NCBI GenBank assembly: GCA_965112735.1
Contig: OZ218962.1
Location: forward strand, 2,542,001 to 2,606,000
Source of the DNA: Phaeosaccion multiseriatum
Lineage: Eukaryota > Ochrophyta, other classes
DNA length: 64,000 nt
Direction: 5' to 3'
Part shown: in pieces, positions 31,911 to 42,785 of the stretch
Position numbering within the stretch: the first letter of the stretch is position 1
Layout of the letters: the number at the start of each line of letters is the position of its first letter
Position numbers and translations under genes: made by a program
Notes under the pieces: generated by a model
The model's database searches: none
What the model was told of the DNA's origin: nothing
Seen by the model: only the letters and a program-made list of their open reading frames with translations

Positions 31911-31966
31911 GCCGGCGTGCTATCTGCTATCGGACCCTCAGGGCCCGATAGTATGCTATCGAGAAT
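31911..31966. repeat. imperfect hairpin related to the one at 17272
   Basis: CGTGCTATCTGCTATCGG and CCCGATAGTATGCTATCG form a stem around ACCCTCAGGG. Relative to the 17.3 kb hairpin the stem bases differ on both sides in a paired way: CTATCGG with CCGATAG here, CTACTGG with CCAGTAG there. Confidence 0.65.
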
Positions 31967-31992
31967 GTGGTCGGTTCACTATGATTAGGAAA

Positions 31993-32100
31993 CGCCGGCG
32001 CAGCCGGCCTGATCACTGATTCTGACCGGCGCCAGCCGGCCTGATTACTGATTATGCGCAAGCCGGGGGCTGATTACTGATTACGACCGGCGCACACCGT
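31993..32100. repeat. three tandem copies of a roughly 31-bp unit
   Basis: The unit is approximately CGCAGCCGGCCTGATTACTG followed by ATTCTGACCGG. Copies begin near 31993, 32027 and 32057, with a partial fourth (CGGCGCACACCG). Divergence between units is low. Confidence 0.8.
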
Positions 32101-32276
32101 AATCTTGTCCAGGGTCGATTGAAGGGAGGGTCAAAGGATCAACAGCCCAAGAAGAGGAGGGAGAGTTGGGTGTCCAGTTGTGATTTGTTGTGCCCTTCGC
32201 CACCAAGTTAACTGCGGGACTACAAGTATTGGTATGAACAAGAGGGGAAGATCTGAAGAGGCCTCAAACAGGCTTA

Positions 32277-32655
32277 TCATCTCCTTGGGTGCTTCTTCTT
32301 CTTGCCTGCAGTCACCGTTTCCCATGCCGCCATGGACCCTCCTCCTCCTCCCTTCTGCCCCGCCGCAGTCTTGGCCTTCGCCGCTGCTGCCTTTTGAACC
32401 TCCTCTAGTCGGCTGTTAAAGTCTGCATCCGTCTCGAACCAGCACCTGCTGCTCGCCTCTAACTCGTCCAAGCTCTCCCTTATATCGGGTATCTTGCCAA
32501 CCTCCATACCCTCCTTGACAGTGAGGAGGCGCCCCTTTGTGGCCTCAATCTTCTCGAGCTTCAACAGCTCTACATACAGAGACACGATTTGCTTCGTGTG
32601 TTTGAGAGGATGCGTGATGGGGCGGACGGCCTCTATTTTCTTATATCTGACAGGG

Positions 32656-32688
<33 letters not shown>

Positions 32689-34505
32689 AGGGAGGGAGAG
32701 AGAGAGGGTGGGAGGGAGGGAATATGAGTGTGTGAGATGAAGGGGGAGAAAGGGTGAAAAGACAGCAGGAGAGGGAGGGGAGACTAGCACTCATCCATAC
32801 AAGCACAAATCCAATTTCTTCCCGCCCTCCGAAGTCGCACACCCCACCCCACCCCACCGCACCTTGCTTGCAAAGCTTCCTTCTGCTTGGTCTGCGCTGG
32901 AGTCAGGCTGCTGCCCGAATCGCCAACTCCTTCACCATCGCCCCCGCCCTCCCCTTGAGCCTGCCCCTCCGTCAGGGCTGCAAGCTTATCTGTGATTTGC
33001 CTGAGCTGCCCCGTGCGCTCCTCAGCCGTGAGCTGGCCGTGCTCCACCATTGCCTTCATTGAGGCTTGCAGCCAGGAGATCTTTTCAGCCAGCACTTCGC
33101 GACTGATGAGTGAGCACAAGTGTGAACAACCAACACACAAAGAAGAGAAGCGCATTGAGAAATCAGAGAGAGAGAGACAGAGAGAGAGAGAAGGAAGGAA
33201 GCAAACAAGCGGACAGGGAGGACAGGAGCACTTTGAAAGGGAGGGGAGAAGGGAGGGGTAGATAGGGCAAGAGTGGGTAAGGTCAGGAGGTGTAGGAGGA
33301 GTGGAAAAGCGAAAGGATATTGTTTGCTTCTGAGAACCTGATGGAGTCGTAGAGCTCCTGCTCCGCGTCTGGAGGGAGAAGAGCGGCGAACAAGAGGAGG
33401 AGGAGAGAGATATAGCAAAGAGGAGAGGGAGAAGACCGAGCAAAGAATAGAGCAAAGAATATATGGGGGGGTGGGGTGGGAGGGGGGGAGAGCAGAGCGA
33501 CAGAGAGAGAAGGGGAAGAGGAGGGAAGAGGGAGGATAGTCAGCAGAGGGAGGGGAGAGGGTAGAGAGGGAAGGGGAGAGAGGACGTGAGAGAGGGGACA
33601 GCGAGAAAGAGAGAGCAGAGGCGGAGATGCGTCAATAGTTGCGTTCAATCAGTCACCAAACCACTACCCATTACACCGACCTTCCAGTGGCTGCATGGAC
33701 ACCAGCTTGCCCTCAATGTCTGCCAGCCGCTTGTTCGTCTCTTGCAGCGCCTTGAGGGCAGCCTTACGCTCCTTCCACGCCTGCGTCTTCTCCTGCATCA
33801 TCTCCTGGAAGGTGTCGAGCTCGCTCACGCAGCAGAGGTAGGAAGGACTGGAGGTGTCCTGCATGCCCTCTCCCCCTCCTCCTCCTCCCCCTCCTCCGTC
33901 CCCCTCTCCGCCGCTGCTGTTGGGCCCCTTTACGTGAGGGTACACGTGCATGTCTGAGGCGGAAAGGGGAAAGTTATACTGTAAGGAGATTGCTCTGGCA
34001 TCGGTCAACCTTGTTTGGGAGAGAAAGGTCGCCCCAAAAGTGAGCGGACGCAGGAGGGAGAGAGAGAATCGACTTATCCAAAGAAACGAGCAGCAACCGA
34101 GAGTGAGCTTGTACAGGAGAGGCAACTGAGCACAGTGGGGTTGTACACTCAAGAGAACTTCCACTTACAGAGGAGATTCTTGCCAGTGTCGTTCTGCGTC
34201 TTGAACACGCCTTGGCATTGCAGACTGACGCTGGCTCCTCGATCTTCCTCGAAACCGAGCTCCCTCAAGGTAAAGGCCAGCTTTTTTCCCAAGTCGGGGT
34301 TGTAGCTCGTCCGCACGAGCTTCCCGCCCCCAATCACAAAGCTAAATCGAAGAGGGTTCTCCGAGTCCAGCGGAGTGGAGAAGACCTGCTTCATAAGCTC
34401 CGTCGCCCGCTCGCAGGTGTATCCCGCGAGATCGTACTGCTCGGAGTCTACCGCCGTCATGATCTCCTTCGCTATCCCACAGGCCGCCTCAGCCAACGCA
34501 GCCAT
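32277..34505 (-). CDS. unrecognised coiled-coil protein
   Basis: Five exons: 34505-34169, 33953-33681, 33368-33338, 33102-32863, 32646-32277; 416 residues; the 31-bp third exon is required for phase. I do not recognise the family. The first about 115 residues look like a folded alpha/beta domain: ELMKQVFSTPLDSENPLRFS, GGKLVRTSYNPDLGKKLAFT, then LRELGFEEDRGASVSLQCQG. It runs into YMHVYPHVKG. A Gly-rich linker follows, then helices with coiled-coil character: TFQEMMQEKTQAWKERKAAL, LQETNKRLADIEGKLVSMQP and LAEKISWLQASMKAMVEHGQ. The tail is Lys/Arg-rich, SMAAWETVTAGKKKKHPRR. The good exon phasing and conserved-looking first domain support a real gene. It shares a 91 bp upstream region with the ankyrin gene. 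Confidence 0.75.
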
Positions 34506-34596
34506 GATATTAAGTCTCTCCTCTTGTTTTTTTGTTGTTTGTTATTGGAACGTGAACGTGCCGGGAAAGGATCGACTTCCCCGCGGCTCGAACGAG
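34506..34596. promoter_or_regulatory. 91-bp bidirectional promoter region
   Basis: The gap separates the ATG of the - strand coiled-coil gene (34505) from the likely ATG of the + strand ankyrin gene (34597). It contains a T-rich stretch and ATTGG (34544-34548), an inverted CCAAT box. A + strand ATG at 34504 overlaps the - strand start, so 5' leaders must be very short or overlap. Confidence 0.5.
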
Positions 34597-36714
34597 ATGG
34601 CACCAGAGGGGGGGAGGGAGAAGGAGACTGCAGTTGTTTTTTACAAGGAATATAATATGAATGCGGAGCGAGAGAGGATTGCCGGGAAGGTGCAGGAGTG
34701 GTATGAGAAGAGAACTGAGCAGGAAGCTTCGGGCTGGGGCAGCAGCAAGGAAGATGTCCTGCTCTTGCTCAAGGCCGTCCTCTGTACTGTCGATGTCGAG
34801 AAGCTAAAGACGAACGGATATGGTCCGCTGCACTACATAGCCGATGCTGAGAAGAGCAGGGAGATGCGCTGCTCGGAGGTGAAGGGTACGAGGATGCTGG
34901 AGGCTGTCAAGCTGCTGAAGGAGTGCGGGCTAAACGTTAACACCAAACGAAGCAGTGAAGATGAATTTGTGGCTTTAGGAGAGACTGCTCTCCACGAAGC
35001 TGCATGGAAGGGGAACTTTGACTTGGTGAAGGGACTAGTGGAGGCGGGTGCGAATGTCAACATGAAGTGTGATGCCGGACGGACACCTCTAAGCCTTGCG
35101 GCTCCGGCCGGCCAGCCCATGATAGTCTGGTACTTGTTGAAGCATGGAGCCAAATGGGAGGAAAGCTACGCCTTGCATTGGGCTGCTACTTATGGAAGGC
35201 CTGTGTGTGTGAAGATGCTGCTGAAGGCTGGGGCCAACCTTTCTGAGAAGGATGAGGATGGTGACATGCCCGCCCAGTGCTGCTTCAAAGGGTTGGAGGG
35301 GAGAGGAGGCTCACCAACCGAGCGGGCCGAGGCTCTGTCGATGTTGCTCAAGAATGGCGCGGATGTGCAGGTGAAGGACGAAGATGGCAACAATCTTCTG
35401 CACCTTGCCGTGTCACACGGAAATGAGCAGTGTATCCCCATTCTTGTGGGTAGAGGGCTGCAGGTCGATGCAACGAACGGGACTTTGAACACCCCGCTCC
35501 ACTTGGCCTCTAACAATGGACACTTGGGATGTGTGAGGGAGCTCATTCGCCGCGGTGCACCTCTTGATGCTGTGAACTCATATGGCAGCACTCCCCTCCT
35601 GCTCGCTGTCGGCAAAAGCCACGTGAAGGTTGTCACCGAGCTGATCGACGCGGATGCCTCTGTTCACATCAAGGACAAGAATTCGATCACCGCACTGCAT
35701 ATCGCGGCCGCCCTGGGCAGCATGGAGCTGGTGTACTCCCTGGTGGAGGCTGACGCTTCGGTCGATGCCCTCACCGATGATGGCGAGAGTCCTTTGGTAT
35801 CGTGCATGCGGCCATCTCAAGGCAATGTGTCGGGGAAACGGAAGACTCGGAGAAAATCACCGGGAAAAAGCGAGGCGCGTGGGCAGGTCGCTCGGTTCCT
35901 GTTGAAGATGGGCGCTGCTGTTGACGAAAGGACCATCGCTGTGGCAGGAAAGGTAGGCTTCGGTGGCGTCATTGCTTCTTTCCTCAGGAATGAGCGGGAG
36001 GAGCGCAACGCGGTCAAAGACAGACTTGACACCGTTTCTACCCATTACCTTTCCACGATGAGCGGTGCTGCGGATGAGAAGGATGACACTACTGTGCGGG
36101 TTCGGCTGGTGCATAAGGGCAGTGGAGAGAGGGGCGAGAAGGAGTACGCCTTGAGCATCCCTTTGATGGAGCGGCTGGCGGCGAGGGTCACTGGGGGACA
36201 GGAAGAGAGAGCGAAGACCTCCGCAGGTCGCTCAGCCTCTGCGGCAGGCATTCTTCCGAACATGCTCGACCCAAGGAAGCACGGCTACAAGGGCGACGAG
36301 GAAGACGAAGGAGAGGGGGGAGGCAAGAAGGAAGCAAAGAGCGTGGAGCTGGAGTATGATGGTGTGGACTTTACCGAGCAGGGCTTTGAGGCTGTGGTGA
36401 AGTTCGTGACTACAGGCAGTGTGGAGGAACTTCTCGCGAGAAGACCGGTAGAGGGGCGCGCTAGTAGCAGCGACAGCAGCACGGGAGGAGCAGGGGCGGC
36501 GAGTAGCACAGACACGAAGAAGAGGGAGCGTGTGAAGCTTTTCGACGACGTTAGAGCGAAGCAGGCTCTGCAGGCAGCGGAATTTTTCTGCTTGGAGGGC
36601 ATGGCGAGGGAGGTCAAGACGCTGATGGGCGAGTACGGCTTCGATCTGGTGCAGAACGAGAACGGGAGGGAGGCACAAGAGCCATCGCGGAAGAGGGCTC
36701 GGGCGGCCTCCTGA
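34597..36714 (+). CDS. ankyrin-repeat protein with C-terminal BTB-like domain
   Basis: One uninterrupted frame, 705 residues from the ATG at 34597; 34657 is an alternative start, and the frame stays open upstream to 34375. About eight ankyrin repeats follow a helical lead-in: GETALHEAAWKGNFDLVKGL, GRTPLSLAAPAGQPM, YALHWAATYGRPVCVKMLLK, NNLLHLAVSHGNEQCIPILV, NTPLHLASNNGHLGCVRELI, STPLLLAVGKSHVKVVTELI and ITALHIAAALGSMELVYSLV. After a basic linker, VRVRLVHKGSG...IPLMERLAARV and VDFTEQGFEAVVKFVTTGSV...ALQAAEFFCLEGMAREV fit a BTB/POZ fold with a Ser/Thr-rich insert. It ends in a basic, possibly nuclear signal (PSRKRARAAS). Ankyrin-BTB proteins often serve as CUL3 substrate adaptors or transcription cofactors. 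Lack of introns is unusual here. Confidence 0.88.
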   Translation: MAPEGGREKETAVVFYKEYNMNAERERIAGKVQEWYEKRTEQEASGWGSSKEDVLLLLKAVLCTVDVEKLKTNGYGPLHYIADAEKSREMRCSEVKGTRMLEAVKLLKECGLNVNTKRSSEDEFVALGETALHEAAWKGNFDLVKGLVEAGANVNMKCDAGRTPLSLAAPAGQPMIVWYLLKHGAKWEESYALHWAATYGRPVCVKMLLKAGANLSEKDEDGDMPAQCCFKGLEGRGGSPTERAEALSMLLKNGADVQVKDEDGNNLLHLAVSHGNEQCIPILVGRGLQVDATNGTLNTPLHLASNNGHLGCVRELIRRGAPLDAVNSYGSTPLLLAVGKSHVKVVTELIDADASVHIKDKNSITALHIAAALGSMELVYSLVEADASVDALTDDGESPLVSCMRPSQGNVSGKRKTRRKSPGKSEARGQVARFLLKMGAAVDERTIAVAGKVGFGGVIASFLRNEREERNAVKDRLDTVSTHYLSTMSGAADEKDDTTVRVRLVHKGSGERGEKEYALSIPLMERLAARVTGGQEERAKTSAGRSASAAGILPNMLDPRKHGYKGDEEDEGEGGGKKEAKSVELEYDGVDFTEQGFEAVVKFVTTGSVEELLARRPVEGRASSSDSSTGGAGAASSTDTKKRERVKLFDDVRAKQALQAAEFFCLEGMAREVKTLMGEYGFDLVQNENGREAQEPSRKRARAAS

Positions 36715-37410
36715 GCGTCGCCACTAGGGAACATAAGAGGAGAACCAACAAAGAAGAGGGGTCGATTTGTTGGTAAATGTCCAATGAACTGAAATGAATG
36801 AACTGAACTGAACTGAACTGAACTGAACTGAAGGTGAGGAGGGTTCACCCTTGCGCGTCGAACGTGTCACTGCAGTAGGTAGGCCTCCAGGGAGGAAATG
36901 CAGCACACAGACGGCCTATTTCCCTACTTCCCGAGGTGCCGCTCATGGCTCATACCCGCAAAGCAAGGATCAGCTTCAGTTTCACTTTCAGGTTAATTTT
37001 AATTTCACCTTGAGCAGGCGTAAAAATCGTACATACTTAGCAAGGACACACGTATGAATGCATATAGGGTGAAAACCTCTCACCCTCTCGGCAACCACCT
37101 CTCCCCGGGCTTCCTCCACATCGCGTGCTCCATTCACTGTGCTAAAAGAGCGAGAGCAAGAGCCTAACAGGGAGATGGCAGCTCATGGTCTCGGTCTAGG
37201 CTAGGCTTGCTCGTACCGTTGCAATTGCAGCCCACAAGAAAAGGTGGAGTAGAGGGTGCAGCAGCGATGGCTATGCCCTGCTGCGCTTCACCCCCGAGTC
37301 CAAGCCATGCGGATGTCTTTTCCGAAGCCAAGTCACGCCAAGCCAAGCCAAGCCAAGCCAAGCCAAGCCCTAAGCGAAGTCAAGCTACAGGTATGCCCTC
37401 CTATTCTGTG
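36715..37410. other. convergent spacer with pentamer repeats
   Basis: This lies between the ankyrin-BTB stop and the PRP3 stop. It has (GAACT)n at 36795-36832 and (AAGCC)n at 37331-37368, and otherwise mixed DNA without a supported gene. It presumably carries both 3' UTRs. Confidence 0.5.
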
Positions 37411-40046
37411 CTATACCTTGTTCAGAGCGCACTCGTGGCTCTTTACGACCATGTCCCAATACTGCGCCACCCCCTTCTGCGCCATTTGTTTCCGAGCTGT
37501 CATGCTGGTGTTGCACTCCTGTTTGTGTGTGTGGGGTGTTGGGAGAAAAGAAACAAGTTGTCACGGTAAGACGATATGGTATGGTGGCAGGGGGTCGGCG
37601 GGGGGTGGAAGTGAGGACGGTCCAAATGGGCCCCAGCAGCCGCAGAAACAGCATCAGGTGCAGCAGCACAGCAGCAGAGGGAGAAGGCGCCGCAGCAGCA
37701 GCAGCAGGCACAGCGGCAGCAGGAAGAGCAGGCAGGTCACCAATACAACAGAAGCACAGAGTGTGTTCTTTAGTTGTAGAGCCGATCCACCCACCCACCC
37801 ACCTGGAAGCGGAAACCCGTGAAACTCCTCTTGAGGATCGTTCCCCTCCACACGAGCTCACAAGGGCTGCCCACGGTCTTGACAGTGGCGGCAGTGTCAT
37901 CCTGTCAGGGGTACGTATCGAGGAAGGAAAGCAGGCCAGCAGTAGCAGTAGCAGTAGCAGGAGGACAGGCAGAGAGAGAGAGCGGTGAGGCAGGGGGAAG
38001 TGTTTGTAAAAAGGCGGGACTGACCCACCTTACGACGCTGAAAGTGATACTTCGCAACCTTTCCACCCCCTCGCACCCCCACCCAGCCCCCTCCCCTCCC
38101 CCTTCCCCTCCCTTCCCCCTCCTCTCCCCCTCTCCCTTCCCCTTGCCTGCCCCTCCCCCTTCTCCCTTTCCCATTCCTCTCCCCCCCACCTTCCCTCCTC
38201 TTCCCTCCCTTTTCCCTCCCCTCCCCTCCCCTCTCCCCTCCCCCTCCCCCCTCACCTCGTCATCCGAGTCGCTATCCAAGTCATCCCCGTCGTCATCGAC
38301 TCCCCACTTGATGCGCCTCGTCATGAGTTTCACATAGCGCTTCACCGACTTGGGACCCCCCTCCACCACCACCATGTTGATGCCGCTGTCCTTCAGCATG
38401 AGCACCTACATACAGAGGGGAAGGGAAGGGGGGGAGGGGGAAGGGAGGTAGGGAAGGGGAGAGGAGGGGGAGGGCATGAAAGGGTGCATCAATACACGAA
38501 TCCTCTTATCTCTTCATTCTCTGAGAAGAAACGGGAAAGAAGGCGAAGAAGCTAAGTAAGTCAACACGAAATGCAATGAATCTCTTACCGTGCCGGTCAT
38601 GTACATTTGCTGGGCATTAACGTCCACTTTGAAGCGCTTCTTGGGGTCATCCAAACTGCTCACACGGAACACCGCCACCTGTGAGTGTGGTCAGTCGGAG
38701 CACCACACACACCACGTAAGTTGGGGAGGGGGGGGGTGAGGATTGAGGTGAACGGTGGCCATTTCTCTTCTCTACCCCTCCTTTCTCTCCCTCTTCTCTT
38801 CCTCTTCTCTCTCTCTCTCTCTCTCTCTCATACGTCGCCATGTGCCCGGTCCTTCTCCATCCTCTCTTCCTCTCCCACCCACAATCAGATGATCACCATT
38901 CACATTCATTCATGCATTCATCATCCAAATCACCACCATAACCACCACCTCCTCCTCCTCCTCCACCACCACCAGCAGCAGCCTCGTACCACCAACTCGC
39001 TCACCTGCACCTCCTTGCTGTGGTCGGCGGCAATCTTATTCCTCTTCTTTTCCCTGCGCTCATCTGGAGTGAGCTTGGCCGCAAGGTTCTTCATGTCGTG
39101 CTCTTCCCTCCGACCCTGCACCTGACTCACTACCAGCTTCTCCACCTTGGATGGGTCCATGATGGCCTGCTCACCAATCACTCGCATAAAGTTTGACAGT
39201 TTCATTTTTGGCTCCGGCGTCTGTGGACGTGTCATGATGTTTGTATGGCACACAAGTAAAGATGGCAGCAGTCAAGATGAGGACAGTGAGTCAGTGCGAG
39301 ACACCAGTGAAGTAAAGTGAGTGAGTGAGTGAGTGAGTGAGTGAGGGAGGGATGGAGGCAAAGGTGTGCGTGAGGATGAGGCCAGAGAGAGGGGGGTTGG
39401 TAAGGCAGTTAAAAACTCAGACAGTCAGTAAGGCAAGCCCGTCAAGCCAATCAATCTCTCAGCGCGCCCTCCTTGTCCAATCTGCACTGTCTTCACCCCC
39501 CATGCCCTCCTTCTCTGCCTCACCGGAAGCAGCCCCAGTGCCCTCATATCCGCGTTCTCCTGCTCCTTCTCCTTCCGGTTCTGCCTGCGGATGCGTTTCC
39601 GCTCCTGCTTGGTGAGAAACACGGGCATAGGAGCTGACTTCTCCTTGGGGGCTTCCCCTGTCACCTGAAGGAGAGGGTCAGTTGATTCGTGTATGGAAGA
39701 GGTATAGCGGAAGGAAGGGAGGAGGGAAGGAGGGAAATTAAAGGCGTATGGGGAGGAAGCGAGAGACGAAAGGGCTCACTAACACTAGAGAAGCAGCTGC
39801 TTCCCTCCCATTTCCCCACCACCACCACCACCACCACCACCACCACCACCGCCACCGCCACCACCACAACATCAACCGCCATCCTCCCCTTCTCTCACCC
39901 CTTACGTACCTTGGCGGGGTGCTGTATATAGGGCAGAGTGTTGGAGTGCTCGGGCTTCATCCTTGCGTACAGAGCGTCAGTGCCCTTCTCGTCCTCCCCC
40001 AGCGGCTCAGGCTCGTACATGTCGGTTTTGCTGGACACAAAAGAGG

Positions 40047-40077
<31 letters not shown>

Positions 40078-42031
40078 AGAGAAAAAAGAGTCAGTGAGAG
40101 CACAAGTAGAGGCAGGGAGCCCCTCCTCAGAGCTTCTTCTGATGAGCCCACCCTTCTCTAAGTCAATAAACCCCCCTACCCACCTGTTGTAGTTGTTGAT
40201 GTCTCTTCGCTTCATGCGTAACTCCTTGTCCAAGAAGGGCTCGTCCCACCACTCCACCTCGGGGGGGGGGGGGTCTTGCACTTCTCTGCAGGGAGGGAGC
40301 TTGTCCAGCTGTATTGGGGTAGACACAGAGAGAGAGAGGGGAGGGGGGAGGGGATTAGAGAGGGAGGGAGAGGGGAGTAGAGAGTGAGGGGAAAGCGGGA
40401 AAGAGAAGTAGAGGGGGAGGGAGAGGGCAAAAGAGAGTGGGAGGAGGTGGAGAGGGCGAGACAGAAAGGCTGAGAGAAGGAGATGAATGAGAGATGCAAT
40501 GCATGAATAAATAAAAAAGATAAAAAAAAAACTTTACCTGTCACACGCACAGACACACACCCGCGCGATACACACCTGCTCTTCCTTCTTGAGTGCCGAG
40601 GCGATCTCGGGGTCAAGCACCTCCGCGTTATTAGCCCTGCCCTCAGCAATGCCCCTCAGCAGGCGGCGCTGTGCGCGACTCCGCATGGTTTCCGCCATCC
40701 GCTGGTACGTGCCCTGCTCCACAAAGTTGAAACCTCTGCGTGTGGGTGGGTGCGTAGGTATGTGTGGTTGGTGAGTGCGGGGCAATTGGGGGAGTTGGGG
40801 GCCTTGCGAAGAGGGAAAAGAGAGAAGGGGAAAAGAAGGACGCAGTGCTCACAGCATCAATTCAACGCCAAATACTGAGTGATGTTGCAAGTACACGGTT
40901 ACTAGCCACTATAGACGGCCCCTCTCACCTTTTTGGCCTCGCTTTGACCGGCTTCGTCGCGCTCACTTCTCTACCCCCCCCTCCCTCCTCGCCCCCCTCC
41001 GCCCCTCCTCCTGCTGCTGCTGCTTCTTCTGCTTCCACTCTATGCGCCAAGTAAGGGTTGGCCTTCGCTTTCACCTCTGCCGCTGCCGCCGCGGCTTTGG
41101 CGGCTGGGCCTTCCTTGTTAATCTTGAGCGTCGCTACGGCGGAGGCACCCCCGATGGATACTAGGTTGCCATCCGCATCCACCTGCCTGCCTTCCGAATC
41201 TGCGACACGACAGGCGGTTGGTTTGGTTACGGAGACATGCAAGGATGCATACTTTGGACGCGAAGGATGCCCCTGCCGTCCACTGTCCTGTCGAATGATG
41301 CTCATCCCATTCGGCCACCCCTCCCTGTAAGACACCAGACACTAACACAAACAGGACATACAGAGAGAAAGAGAAAGAGAGAGAGAGAGAGAAAGACGGC
41401 ATACCATCTCACAGACAGAGGGATACAGGTCTCACCTAATCGAAGGGAGAAGTCTCTCGCCTTCTTGGGTGCTGCCTGCCCGCCGAGGCCCACCCCGCCC
41501 CGCAGAGCTGCGTTCGAGCCCAAGGTGCTGCTGAGCTGAGCTTGGAGCCGCTCCTGCACGAAACATGGGGCGAGGAGGTTACGGAGTGTGTGCACGTGAG
41601 CTCGCGTAAGGCAGACGGAGGGACAGACAGACGGCTTGTGAAATATATAATCCTCAAAGTCGGCAAGACGCGGATAAGAGATCAGTCTCGCTTCCCCCCC
41701 CCTCTTGACCCACCTGCATAGCCTTGAGCTGAGCCGCTTTTGCCGCAGACGCAGACGCTGCTCCTCCCGCTCCTGCTGCTCCGTTCAGAGCGCCTGCACC
41801 CCCCCCGCTCGGTACAGTGCCCACCTTGCTAACCTGCTTGCTAATCTTGGACTCCAGTGCTGCCACGAGCTCTGCCGCTGACTTGGCAGCCCCTCCCACC
41901 GCAGTGGCTGCAGTAGCACCCTCATCTGCAAAGCGAGATCTACGCCTCTTGCCTCCACCCCCCTCCGCCTGGGCACCAGATTGGTCATCGTTGCCCGCCT
42001 CCCTCTCCCGCTTCTTGCTGTCCGCCACCAT
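37411..42031 (-). CDS. PRP3: U4/U6 snRNP protein PRP3
   Basis: Twelve exons: 42031-41714, 41553-41436, 41199-40929, 40735-40576, 40308-40184, 40030-39910, 39664-39524, 39220-39005, 38678-38589, 38405-38256, 37901-37803, 37518-37411; 638 residues, every phase consistent. PRP3 binds U4/U6 RNA in the spliceosomal tri-snRNP. Order of family marks: ERLQAQLSSTLGSNAALRGG; LRLDSEGRQVDADGN; NPYLAHRV; GFNFVEQGTY; EVEWWDEPFLD; FLTKQERKRIRRQNRKEKEQ; MDPSKVEKLVVSQVQGR; KKRFKVDVNAQQMYMTG; INMVVVEGGPKSVKRYVKLM followed by TRRIKW; then CELVWRGTILKRSFTGFRFQ and AQYWDMVVKSHE in the final C-terminal domain. There is no N-terminal PWI domain, which the human protein has. The acidic Asp/Ser insert after RIKW is also seen in other PRP3 proteins. 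Confidence 0.95.
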
Positions 42032-42785
42032 CTCTCTATCTATTAACCTACTTCCTATTCCTGCGGCACGACTACCCTGCCGTTTGCGCCTGCTTCAGCT
42101 CGCACTCCTTCAAAGCTCGTTTTCTTCTACCACCATTCTTTAGCCTCTTTTTACCTTCATTGTCAACACCCTCCTCGCTTGCAATATACGTAAGGTTAGT
42201 GATATTATTACAGCTGACAATTTTTGTACCACCACAATATACACCCTTTCGATCCCCTTTCCCCCCAAACGTCATAAAAGGCCTATAAGGGCGATATCAC
42301 GAAAGAAAAGGCAGGAGAAGGAAGCGTAGCAGAAGCCATCTCTCAATCTTCCGGTTCTCTCCGGGTACGAGTAGGAAAGGAAGCAAGAGAGGGAATAAGG
42401 GCTGTCACTCTTCCCGCGCTTCTCCCTGCTTCTCCCATTGGTCGTTTCTCTGGGAGATCAAGGTCGCTCCGCTCGAGTGAAAAGTCATCTCGATTGCCCT
42501 ACTTCCTTTGTCTGCTTCTTCTCACCCTTTTGCCTGTCCAGGAGTAGGCACACCCACATATGGTCATCAACCCGTACGTCAAAAAGGTGAAGAAGCGTAG
42601 TATCCCCATGCCTGCGAGACCGCGAAAGAGCGCAAGGTAAGACCACCAGAAGGAATTGAGGAGGGATACGAGCACGAACGAGAGCGCGATGACGGAAAGG
42701 GCTTCGTGTTTGAGATGAAATTGTTGAAGAAATTCAAGTACTTCCGTTTCTTCCACTCACCAGGGTTGTTGATGAACCCATCAAC
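42032..42785. other. divergent spacer between PRP3 and the PARG-like gene
   Basis: This 754 bp stretch holds both promoters. An optional first exon for the + gene could run from an ATG at 42560 or 42608 to a donor at 42636, joining an acceptor at 42763 in frame and adding a basic N-terminus (VINPYVKKVKKRSIPMPARP). A - strand hydrophobic frame at 42499-42756 lacks its own ATG at the start and is treated as doubtful. Confidence 0.45.

Larger units (their letters stand above)
31529..32276. other. spacer with palindrome and two families of tandem repeats
   Basis: This is 748 bp upstream of the heme lyase gene and downstream of the unknown coiled-coil gene (both -). It contains a 34-bp direct repeat at 31771 and 31811, a hairpin near 31911-31966 and three 31-bp units at 31993-32100. 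No coding frame is supported. Confidence 0.6.

Noticed and set aside
41200-41335. longer PRP3 exon reading SVTKPTACRVADSEGR
   Set aside because: The shorter exon starting at 41199 joins in phase and gives LRLDSEGRQVDADGN, which fits the family better; no acceptor gives the longer version in frame.
42499-42756. - strand 85-codon frame with membrane-like helices (SVIALSFVLVSLLNSFWWSY)
   Set aside because: Starts right after a stop without an ATG; would need a first exon overlapping the PARG-like start. A small membrane protein is still possible, but I cannot support it.
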